This document shows, piece by piece, positions 1 to 11,400 of a stretch of DNA of 64,000 nt. The stretch is from the NCBI RefSeq assembly GCF_032118995.1, contig NC_092659.1, positions 10,023,177 to 10,087,176 of the forward strand. Reading direction: 5' to 3'. The notes beneath the pieces were generated by a model, which saw only the letters and a list, made by a program, of their open reading frames with translations, did not search any database and was not told the origin of the DNA. The position numbers and the translations under genes were made by a program. Positions within the stretch are counted from its first letter, which is position 1. The number at the start of each line of letters is the position of its first letter. The DNA is from Asterias amurensis. Lineage: Eukaryota > Echinodermata > Asteroidea > Forcipulatida > Asteriidae.

Positions 1-108
1 AAAAGATACACATTTATTCATCTGATGGGAAACAAAACAAATTATTTGTTAATATAAAAAAAAGGAAAGAATACTTCTTGCTTCAACTTCAGTCAACAAT
101 ATTTTTAT

Positions 109-482
109 TTAAAGCCATTGGACCCTTTCGGTACAGACCAAAAAATAAAAGTTCACAGATCTACAAATAACTTACAGGGTTTACAGAAGGTAGTGGTAAA
201 AGACTTCTCTTGAAATACTATTCCATGAAATGCTTTACTTTTTGAGAAAACAGTAAAATAATATCAATTCTCGTTGTCGAGAATTACGGATTTATTTTAA
301 ACACATGTCATGACATGGTGAAACACACGGATACAAGGGTGGGTTTTCCCGTTATTTTCTCCCGACTCCGATGACCGATTGAGCCTAAATTTTCACAGGT
401 TTGTTATTTGATATATAAGTTGTGATACACGGAGTGTGGGCCTTGGACAATACTGTTTACCAAAAGGGTCCAATGGCTTTAA
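109..482. mobile_element. TTAA-flanked MITE, family C (copy C1)
   Basis: This is a full-length non-autonomous inverted-repeat element. Both ends read TTAA-AGCCATTGGACCC in opposite directions, and the interior carries an inverted TCTCGTT motif near its middle. It has no coding capacity. Other copies lie at 5939-6547, 25349-25719 and 53763-54130. The TTAA target site is typical of piggyBac-type elements, but no transposase is present, so the superfamily is an inference. Confidence 0.75.
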
Positions 483-789
483 AACTAAAGTTAATTTTAA
501 AAAAGGGAAAAGGTTACTAATTTTTAGTAAATGCATTATTTATATATGATTATAATTATATGCAGTGAGTGACAGCAACAATCACAACACGTCACCATCA
601 TGTGCGCAGACAGACGTGGTGGCATATGGAATTCTGGCAACAAACAGCGCCCCCCCCCCCCAATCGACCCTCCACACAGAACATCAAGACAGCCAATGCA
701 GCAGGCGTAGTCGAGGTACAGCTCCGCACAGCCACAGGCAGAGCGGCGAGCCAGAGAATAGCACAAAATAAAATTATAAAACAGCATAC

Positions 790-939
790 CTCGAATCTAA
801 AGATCTGCAGCTCTGTCGAATCTTCTGTAAATGATGGAAGCAAGTTTATTGCAGTTCCATGGGAATGCTGCTTATTACTCTCTTGCTTAAATAGCCCCAG
901 CATTGTAGAACACATGTTGTCCACGATGGGAAGCGCCAT
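790..939 (-). CDS. First coding exon of an unrecognised gene (partial, runs off left edge)
   Basis: A 50-codon open stretch starts at an ATG in a good context (AAG-ATGGCG) and ends at a consensus donor, CGAG|GTATGC, in phase 0. It encodes MALPIVDNMCSTMLGLFK followed by a polar stretch ending in QIFRFE. No further exon can be seen between 1 and 789, which holds a family C element, so the rest must lie outside the window. I do not recognise the protein. The exon faces RSRC1 head-to-head with about 1.5 kb between start codons. The exon rests on start context, exact frame length and donor alone, with no homology. Confidence 0.45.
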
Positions 940-1279
940 CTTGAATTTTATTAAAAGGCCATGAGACGCCCTCTTGTGAGAGAAGTAATGCACTCTCTTG
1001 TTTGTTTGTGGTTTTTTCCCTCAAAGGCGCGCATTTTCTTAGTTTGCGCGGAGCTAAAATTTGTACACAACATAATTATATGTGAGCTCATCGGCGCAAA
1101 ATACAGATTTTGGGGCAAACTTTGCGCTATATTTTTGCGCAGAACGGTCAGTCAGCATTGAGCCACCACACAACCAACCACACACACGCTACAGTACAGC
1201 AGCAGTTGATGAGCTGAAAATAAAATTAAGGTTAACTTGATGGTCCCCTCCAGGGTCTATGTAATTTATTAATTTGGAG
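940..1279. promoter_or_regulatory. Putative shared promoter region and RSRC1 5' leader exon
   Basis: This is the space between the leftward first exon (ATG at 939) and RSRC1. A consensus donor, GGAG|GTAAGA, falls at 1279/1280, and an acceptor (TTAACAG) precedes the RSRC1 start exon at 2388. A 5' untranslated RSRC1 exon ending at 1279 is therefore plausible. Several GCGC motifs sit between 1025 and 1145. No TATA box is obvious. The call rests on gene orientation and splice signals only. Confidence 0.35.
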
Positions 1280-2387
1280 GTAAGATAACATTTGCTTTTT
1301 GACTTTGGTTTGTGCTTTTTAAGGGTCCTACATCATGTTTCAGCAGACAAAATGAAAAAGTTTCCTATAAATAATTAATTTATGGATTGCCGATGACGCC
1401 ACCATTCCATTCCCTTGACTTTTTCATTCGTCTCGATATGACAATGAAAAAATATTATTTTTATTCATATTTTTTATTAAAATAATATAGTAATTTACCT
1501 CATGAGTACCATGATACTTTATAGGCCTATCCTTTTTTTTTTTTTAAATGAGTGAAAAAGTGGTGACGACTCGCCAACGGAGGATTTTTTCAACTGTCAA
1601 CTGTCAGACAGAGACGGACAGTTGAGTATCGACGGATGGCTGTGACAGGCCTCAGGGATGGGCGCGCACAGGGCCGAGAAGGTGGGGGGGGGAGATCAGG
1701 GTAGTGCTAGGGTAAGGGTTTAGTTAGGGGTAGCAGTTAGGATTTACACTGTTATAGGAAATTCGTGTAAACATTTACGGAGGTCGACCGTTCAACCATC
1801 AACTTGTCTTGGCCATCCGTTGAGTTTTTCGGACGGTTGAGTTGTCCGACAGACGAGTTGTCTGATATATTTTCTACCCCGAATCCAACTTTTGATTCCC
1901 ATTTACGGCAAGACTGAGCAAGCTTCACTGACCGGTGACAGAAACTCTGCTTTTTACTCACGGTTTACGTCAGGCTTAAATCATGCTGAGAATAAAGTTT
2001 CCTGTCGTAGGTTGTACACCAACAATCAAATTAAGAGTCAACTCAACTTGAAGAAACAACATTCAACCTCGAAAGTTCAAAACAAAATTATCATCTGCTA
2101 GATTAAGTTTCATTCTCCTTTAGTCACTAGATAGATAACGTGATGTGGTTGCTATTTGGGATTCTATGGCTTGCCAATATGGGATTATGGGAAATAGGAT
2201 TGGAACTTGTGTGAACTTTATTACCAGCCAGCTTTAGAATGAAACCAATCAATTTGTGTATTGTTTAATTGGCAATTTCGAGTTTTCTTTAATTATGTAC
2301 AAGAGATGAAAGGTAGAATATGAAGATGTTACATGACATATCCTACTTACGTTATAGTTTGTTTGTTGGTTTTTGTTTTTTTAACAG
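1280..2387 (+). other. Probable first intron of RSRC1 (5' UTR intron)
   Basis: There is no gene here. The stretch holds an AT-rich segment, a G-run near 1682-1692, and short repeated GACGGACAGTTGAG / GGACGGTTGAG motifs around 1610-1850. It ends in a polypyrimidine tract and AG just before the RSRC1 start exon. Confidence 0.3.
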
Positions 2388-2432
2388 AAATCCATATAGT
2401 TTTACCGATAGCTGTCACTATTTTAGAGATTG

Positions 2433-5400
2433 ATGGGAAGCCACAGTAAGAAGCACAAGAAGAGCAGACATCGGTCTGGTTCCAGGAGCCCTAGTAGCAG
2501 TGCACCAAGGTTGGTCAATTCCTAGCATACTTCATACTTCCTGCGAATGCAAATGCGATGGTTGTGGTTGTTACACCAGGGGTGCGTTCCACTCGCGCAA
2601 ATGACTCACAACTGTTCGCGTAAATGGTCTTAATCTTTTGAAGGATTGGTGCGTATAGGCGATGTCAACATGGCGGCACCCTAAAATGAAGATGGCGTGC
2701 ACCATACGTAGTTTTTTTTTAACTTTGTTTTGCTGCAATAGTCCTCTTTTTGACATCATTACATCAACTGATTAACTTTGTTACTCCAAATCTACATTAT
2801 TATCCACCGAAAATACAATGTAACTATGTTTGTGACAAAGAAATAATACCTTATGCTTGTCCGCCATTTTAAAAAACCCTTGCCAACACCTCAGAAGTAT
2901 GTTCGCCTAAAGTTGCCAATGGTGGCGGCGAACAACTCAGTCCACTTGAAATTGTTGGCGAACGTGCGCAACTGTTGGCAACGTTTGCGCGAGTGTAACG
3001 CACCCCTGGATGCTGCGTATGGCCCTAAACATCCCCTGGCAGGACCATATGAGAAACTCCAACCTGAGAAACTCCAACCTGTATGCTGGCTGGCCAAAGG
3101 CTACATAGAAGATCCACAAACGCTGTGTTAAGCTTGCTGGTTACTGTGTCCGTCACTCGGAGCTTGCCGCTTGCCCAGCCATCCTCTGGGAGCCCACACA
3201 AGACAAGGCCTCTCGTGGTAGAAGACGTCTCTTCTTCGTAGACACCCTGAAACGAGACACTGGCTTGACCAGCGCTGAGGAACTACACTCTGCATGCTGG
3301 ATAGGAACATCTGGAGAGAACTTACTGGGCAGGCTCGAGCTTCCACATGGCGCTCGCCTTGATGATGATGATAAATGCGATGCAAATTTGATGCCACAAC
3401 TCTGTTTTCACAGCGATATTCGCAAGAGAGTTATACATGTAGCACATCCCAACCGCTGCGAATTATTCGTTTTGAATATGTGACGTCAACGTTCGTATTG
3501 CATTCGCATTCACAGGAATTATGAACTGGGCTTTACTCAAGTTTTTTCAAGGCATTGCATTTTTGCAAAGATTTTGCAGATTACACTTTGTGATATTTTA
3601 AATTCAATATTTCATTGCCAGTGTTTTTTTTGCTTTCATATTCTCCAGACCACCTTGATCCTTAAATCATCAACAGCAACCTCACTGCTGAATACCACAA
3701 AATCCAATAAGAGCAACAAATCAAATCAACTATACATGTACCTCACCTGTGGTGGACAGTGTTCAGGCCTGGAATTTCATTTTTGAACATGGTGAAAGCT
3801 CAAGCTCATTTTCATTTTGCAAAGGGCACTTCCAGTGGAAAATCTTAAAGTCTGATGGGAAACTTTTGAAGGGCACCAAGGCCAATACCAGGGGCAACAG
3901 AGGTCATGGCCTCTGTGGCCTGCCTGTAGTTCCAGGCTTGGTGTATAACAAAGCATTGAATGTTCTATAACCATACACTGTTTTTACCCCCTTTGTGTCT
4001 TATATTGTATTTTATTGCACTTGATTGAGGTAGCGGTAGCGGTTCATTGTTTCATGATGCAGCCAGCCGCAGTGCGCTAACTTTTACTTATGAAGCAGCA
4101 CTTGTAAGAAAGAAGAATTTAAGAAGAACAATTAGACTTCTGTTCCATCTTGCATTAATGAACAGTTTGATTCAATCGCCTTAGAAACTCAACTTTGACT
4201 TTAAAGGGACCTGTTGCCTAGGATCGGGCGAGTTGCTCCATGAAAAGTGTTTGAAAACGTTTGTTAAAAGTGCATATTGGTTAGAAAGATGTTTTAAAAG
4301 TAGAAATTGCACGGTTTTCTTTATAAGTAGGATTTGAAACTTTGCATGGTGGAGATAAGATATAGAAGAGTTTGCGGTAACACCATGTAATAACAATCTC
4401 TAAATGAGTTGGGGTGGTTCTGAAAAGAACCGTTGGGTTAACTCGACGTTTCGATCAGTATGCTCTGATCGTCTTCTTTCTTTATAAGTCGTGAACTAAC
4501 ACGGCACCCCATTTTGTGTAGTCAAGTTTTTGACTCCAAATGGAGGACGTGTTAGTTTGCAAAGTAAAAGGAAAACCCAAAGCAAATTTCAAGGCATGTT
4601 TGTGTGGATCATTATTTTCTACTTTTAAAACATCTTTCGAACCATCTCGATTTTATAACCAACTGTTTCAAACGCTTTTCATGGACCAACTCGACCGATC
4701 CAAGACAATGTGTCCCTTTAATGATAACCTTATTTTTTGTACCTAGACACCGGAAGTCTCATCGGAGGTCGAGATCTCGATCAGTCAGTAGAAGTAGCAG
4801 TGATTCTATACGCACCGACAGAAGAAACAAATCCAAGAAACATTATCGTTCTCGCTCTGGATCTAGACATCGCAGTAGAAGCAGGTTAGTGTACATTGAT
4901 ATGGAAAGGTTTGCGATAACGCCATGTAATGACTTTCTATAAATGAGTTGGGGTGGTTCTGAAAAGAACTATTGTTTCAACTTGACGTTTCGATCAGTAT
5001 GCTCGTCGAAATGTTGAGTTGAAACCAACGGTTGTTTTCAGAACCACCCCAACTCATTTGGAAATAGTCATTACATGGTGTTACCTCAAATCTATCCATA
5101 TCATATATCCACCATGCAAAGTTTCAAATCGTACTTAAGTGTACATGGATTGACAGTCAATATAAGATTGCATTGCCCTTGTTATTTCATACTAATTAGA
5201 ATCCAACGATTGGGTGTGTATTGTTCTGTTGGATTAACAGGAAGACACACAGAGGACCTACCATGCTGGACAATGGGCTAGACATCACTGGTGACACTAA
5301 CATGTGTTTATTTAGCACAATTACAATCCTTATTGGTGTAACATTGTACAAGATTTTCAGAATGTTAATATCCATGTGTACCCTAGCTTAAACAAACGGC

Positions 5401-8400
5401 ATCTATTACTAAATTAAAATGGGTCAGAAAGGCTCAGAATTGAAACAAAAAGGATGGATCTTGTATGCAATTTCTTAGTACACCAGTTATCTGAGATGAC
5501 TAGCTGGTAGACTTGGGTAACTCTAGCTTGTGACTTAGATTCAAGTCACATCATGGCCTCCTGGGGTGTACACTAGAATTGTTGACCAGTTGTTGCGGTG
5601 ATAGCGTTCCGTCTCTCTCTCAGCGCAATTCCGAATCTCCCCATGATTCCCGCGTCACTGGCGGTATTCTTGTGAGACTGCTGGCCCCCGCGAGACTAAT
5701 GGTCTCACGACCATGGTCCCATTTAGAAGAAGTCGGCAGCAAGCTGTTCACTCGAGAGCAGTGATCTCACGAGAGCAGTATTCGATCACGGAAACCTGAA
5801 TCATTACGCCACCACCACGACTTGACTATCTCACCGCGGTAGACCTTTAACGACTTGTCCACAGGTCTAGTGTTCACTGGTTGAGTGTTTAGTTGTTTAA
5901 AATGTTTCAATTTGTTGTTGGAAATCAAGGTGTATGTTTTAAAGCCATTGGACCCTTTCGGTAAACAGTATTGTCCAAAGCCCACACTTCGTGTATCACA
6001 ACTTTTATATAAAATAACAAACCTGTGAAAATTTAGGCTCAATCGGTCATCGGAGTCGGGAGAAAATAATGGGAAAACCTTCCCTTGTATCCGCACGTTT
6101 TGCCGTGTCATGACATGTGTTTAAAATAAATCCGTAATTCTCGATATTGAGAATTGATATTGTTTTAATTTTTTCTCAAAAAGTAAAGCCATTGGACCCT
6201 TTCGGTACAGAAAAAAAAAAAAAGTTCACAGATTTACAAACAATTTACAGGGTTTACAGAAGGTAATGGTGAAAGACTTCTCTTGAAATATTAGTCCATG
6301 AAATGCTTTACTTTTTGAGAAAACGGTATAAATTCTCGTTAACGAGAATTACGGATTTGTTATAAACACATGTCATGACACGGCGAAACGCGCGAAAACA
6401 GGAGTGGGTTTTCCCGTTATTTTCTCCCGACTCCGATGTCCGATTGAGCCTAAATTTCCACAGGATTGTTATTTTATATATAAGTTGTGATACACGAAGT
6501 GTGGGACTTGGACAATACTGTTTACCGAAAGTGTATAATGGCTTTAAGAGTTTTTTTGGAAAATTTGACCGAACAGTTGACCGAACTTTGTATTTGATGT
6601 TATTTTTGTTGTAGGTCCCCATTGGATCGCTACAGTAGGAGGAGATCACGTAGTAGATCAAGAGGCAGAGATTATCATTCTAGTAAATATTCCAGGAGAT
6701 CAAGATCACGTAGTGTCAGTAGATCACGTAGAAGGTTTGTATACACGTTCAGCGTTCAGGACCATTTATAAACTTAAGGGCAGTGGACACTATTGAAAGT
6801 AGACTGTGCAAGTCTCGCACTCACCGGAGCGAGAAAACACCACAAACGAAAAACTTTTTTTTTATGAAATCAAATCTTTGCTTTAAATTATTCTTTATGC
6901 CGAATCTGAAAAAAACAAAAATCATTACAGCTTGTTTAAATTAGTTTTAGCTTTTAAAACAAATATACAATTAGTAGGGTTTTAGTTTATGTATAGACAA
7001 AAGTAAAACTCTGGGACTAGGATGTTTATTTGATCTTAAATTTTTTCGAAACCCCTGCTGTAAATCTACCCCGAATGTGAAACTACTAAAAGCTGGTTTA
7101 TACGCGGACGCACGATGGGGGCGAGGGCGTTGGATTAACGCGTGACGCAGTTTAACATGTTTAAAGAGGAAACCGACCCCTAAGCGACCATTGAAAAGGC
7201 TTTACTGTATTTATTTGATAGAAGATTTACCTCATTTTTTTTTAGGGATTGTTATACATTGAAAAACATTGAATTGAAAAACACAAATCTGCTGGACTTG
7301 TGTAGTCATGAGTTTACTGGCCGATGCTGAAATCACTGGTCTCTGACCTGCGGTTCATTGTAAAACTTGAGCCCTGATTGGGCTATTAACTGAAGATTTG
7401 TTTTTTGTGATTTGTTTCATTTTAGATCTCGCACACGCTCAAGAACTCCAAGTAGAAGCCGGAGAAGAACTCGCTCAAAAAGTTCGTCTTTAGAGCGCTC
7501 GTCAAAATGTTCCAGCCGCTCACGAAGTGATACCACAGAGAAAGTCAAGGTGAGTCCTACTGATGACTCATTTCCACAGACTTCCCATGTTGTTGGGATG
7601 TATCAGTCGGAGATAGTTTGAAAATGTTTGTTTGCAATCTCGATGCATGTTTGTGTGGATCATTATATTCTACTCTTAAAACATCTTTCTAACCATGCAT
7701 TTTATAACAAATGGTTTCAAACATTTTTCATGGACCAACGCGACAGATCCAAGGCATTGTTTTCCTTTAGGTGCCCGTCTTGGAATTCAAAAGGATTCTG
7801 TGACAGTATCCAGTTTTACTGTGAACCAAAAGTAAGAGTTCAGTGAAATTAAGAACCGTGAACAGTCCAAGTCCGAATGGTGACTGAAAGGACAAAAAAG
7901 TTACAAAAGAAGTTGTTCAGGCTTAATGAATTGCTACACACATGTATGTATGTTGGTTGCGTTGGCAGGTTACAGCTGAAACAGTCAAAGAGAAGATGCA
8001 GAGAGCTATTGAAGCAGCAGGTATGTACAATTTGAATATATTGTCAAGTCAGGGCCCAATCATTACTCCACTTACCGCCGCTAATACAGGGAAAGCGCCT
8101 AATTTCTGCACTTCCGATCACCATTCTTTGCTTACAGAGCAGGCCCCTAATATCTGCGCTTCCGATAACCATCCTTTGCTTACAGAGCAGGCCCCTAATT
8201 TCTGCGCTTCTGATCACCATTCTTTGCTTACAGGTCAAGCCCCTAATGTCTGCACTTCCGATTACCATTCTTTGCTTACAGAGCAAGCCCCTAATATCTG
8301 CACTTCCGATCACCATTCTTTGCTTACAGGTCAAGCCCCTAATATCTGCACTTCCGATCACCATTCTTTGCTTACAGAGCAAGCCCCTAATATCTGCACT

Positions 8401-11400
8401 TCCGATCACCATTCTTTGCTTACAGAGCAGGCCCCTAATATCTGCACTTCCGATCACCATTCTTTGCTTACAGAGCAGGCCCCTAATATCTGCACTTCTG
8501 ATCACCATTCTTTGTCTTACAGAGCAAGCCCCTAATATCTGCACTTCCGATCACCATTCTTTGCTTACAGAGCAAGCTCCTAATATCTGCACTTCCGATC
8601 ACCATTCTTTGCTTACAGAGCAGGCCCCTAATATCTGCACTTCCGATCACCATTCTTTGCTTACAGAGCAGGCCCCTAATATCTGCACTTCCGATCACCA
8701 TTCTTTGCTTACAGATCAAGCCCCTAATATCTGCGCTTCCGATCACTATTCTTTGCCTACAGAGCAAGCCCCTAATTTCTTTGCTAGCCGCGTAAGCGGA
8801 GTGTATGATGTTCCAACAATCCAAAATTTAATGTACATGTAGGAGTCCTATCTTAAAAAGAGTAGGAAGCTTGGGACTCTTTGCAGCTAACCATCCCAAG
8901 TGCTTATAAATTTTGTATTGAGAACCAAATGTATGGATAGTGTTATGCATTCTAAGCTCCCATGTGTAAGTTTGTTTGCCAAAATGTGTATGGCTCTGAA
9001 TGCCAAGTGCAATTTTGCCCACTGGGCTTCAACTGTTCTAGCTGTGTCTTTATCACCTGTTAAAGGCAGTGGACACAAGAGTATTGGTAGTTACTCAAAA
9101 TAATTATAAGCATAAAACCGTATTTGGTAACGAGAAATGGGGAGCTGATGATGGTATAAAACATTGTGAGAAACAGCTCCCTTTGAAGTAACATAGTTTT
9201 CGAGAAAGAAGTTTTTCTCCACGAATTTGATTTCGGGACCTAAGATTTAGAATTTGAGGTCACGAAATCAAGCATCTGAAAGCACACAACTTCGTATGAC
9301 AAGGTTGTTTTTTCTTTCATTATTATTCTCAACTTCGACGGTCGATTGAGCTCAAATTGTTTACAGGTTTGTTATTTTATGCATGTTAAGAAACACCAAG
9401 TGAGAAGAATGGTCTTTGACAAATACCGATAGTGTCCAGTGTCGTTAATATATTATTGTTGAAATAAGTTATGAATTACTTGTTTGCAGAATATACTCAT
9501 TTATTGACACCTGGACTGGGAGCATTGTGAAATGAAACAGTCAGAAATTAATTTTGTGATTATATTCAGCTTAATTTTACTCCTGAAAAGTAAAGTCTGT
9601 CTGAGCCAATGTGGCTCATCAGAAGCTGCTGGTGTGTTTATATTTGGTTTCCTTGGCATTAAATGTTGAGAATATTTGTCTTCTGCTTGAATGGAACCCA
9701 TTTGTACTCCTGGATGGAGAGAAGCAATTATGATAAAGTGCCTTGCTCAAGGACACAACTGACTCAACTAACCAGGCCAAGATTTAAACCCACATTCTGT
9801 AAATTACAGAACTTGAGTCCACCGCCCTCGACCGCTCAGCCTTGACTCTCTAATTTGTTTACGCTTATTGGCATTTCCATGGTCAGTCGCATTACACTTT
9901 ACTGTGTCATTTCTTGATCTTGGTGGTTGTAGTTCTATGAGATATTCTTTCCACCAATTTTACAGACTGGTTTGTACTTGACACCCAAGGCTTTGAATTG
10001 ATGATATTAGAAAAGTTGTGGGCTTTGTGCTCTGGATGTTATAATGTTGTAAATAGCGGTCAGTCGCATTACACAAAAAAGACATGATAACAAATACGCT
10101 AGTCACAATTCAAAAGTTTCCTCTAACTAAAATACTTGCAAAAGTGTTACTACATGAAACACACAACTCGTTACAGGATACTTATAAATGGCCAGCAACC
10201 TGAACTTTGAGGTATACATGGCAAAACCATGGTCAGTCGCATTACGGTCAGTCGCTTTACAGTGTTTTTCCAGACAATTTAGCCAAGCCTACATGGAGCC
10301 CCAGCTGAGTTCCTAGTTGCAAAAATTGTGTTCATTCCTTGTCAACAACTATAATAAATTTGATTTTTGGGGTTTGTCATGTCCATGTTTGCTTGGAATT
10401 GCCCTTATTCATCCCATATTTGTATACATGTAGGTATCCTACGTATTTCTATAGGATAAAATGTATGTGTAAACAGCTAACAAATGTTCACTTTTTACCA
10501 CTCTATTCCTCCAGCCTCAGCAAATGACAAACTGAAAGAGAAAGGACTTTTCCATGAAAGCAAATCTGGTAATGTTTTGAATTTTGTCTGTTTCCCTAGC
10601 AATTTTGTAGTTTTCAATAAAACCCATATTTATCGCCACGTAAAGGCACTTTCATTACCCAGTTTGCTAGCATCACAAGTACAGTTTTGTATCTTATTGT
10701 TACTCCCTGGTGATAGTTTGCTGTATTACATGTAATAGCCCAATAACTCGTAGTGAAAAAGACAGTTCTTGTTACTTGTTAATTTGCTTCACAAAAATTT
10801 GGTATACACATACCCATTCACGGTCATAATACCGTGAACTGATACCTACATAATGACAGATAAGGGAATCAATGTGTGGTGAAGAGTTTTTCAACTAGTG
10901 GTTTAAACCCAAAGAGGCCTGGTTCTTAATAATTTTACCGAGACAAAGTCAAGGTAAATTATAAGGAACCAGGCCTCGGCGGGTTTAGACCACTAGTTGA
11001 AAACCGATTCAACACACTTTGATTCCCATTCATAAATACCTTTTCGGTCAAAAAATCATCACTTTTTGGTCAAAAAGTAAAATAAATGCCAGAAATATAA
11101 TTGTTAAATGATTTCTTTCAACACAACACCCCCCCCCCCAGCTTTGAAATGGTAAGGCCCTCCGCCGCCCTCGGGTAACAACTCCTTATAAGGGAATGCT
11201 GTGCACGTTGCGCGTATCGTGTGATGTGGCACAACTGTTTCAACCGTTGCTCTCGACCATTAGGAATTAAGAAACTGTCTTATAAGAACAGGTGCAATGT
11301 CGCCTGTCACGCCCATGAATTAACTCTTTTTACCGGTCATAAACAAAGGTTTATACACACCCACGTGAGGCGCTCTCCACCAATAGGAATAGCAAAACTG

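Noticed and set aside
598-789. Continuation of the leftward frame beyond 790
   Set aside because: It follows a consensus donor, becomes a Cys- and Gly-rich stretch over a C-run, and has no sign of coding.
4604-4942. Frame joining repeat DNA with an SR-rich peptide as one gene
   Set aside because: The SR-rich part is RSRC1 exon 2 (4747-4884); the first part is the right arm of a family B MITE.
8095-8782. CRISPR-like direct repeats
   Set aside because: Units are contiguous with no unique spacers, and the genome is plainly eukaryotic.
8044-8842. Long open frames of about 113-198 codons on both strands over the 48-bp array
   Set aside because: They follow from a repeat unit divisible by three without stops. 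No start context, codon bias or homology supports a protein; only splicing into RSRC1 was kept as a hypothesis.
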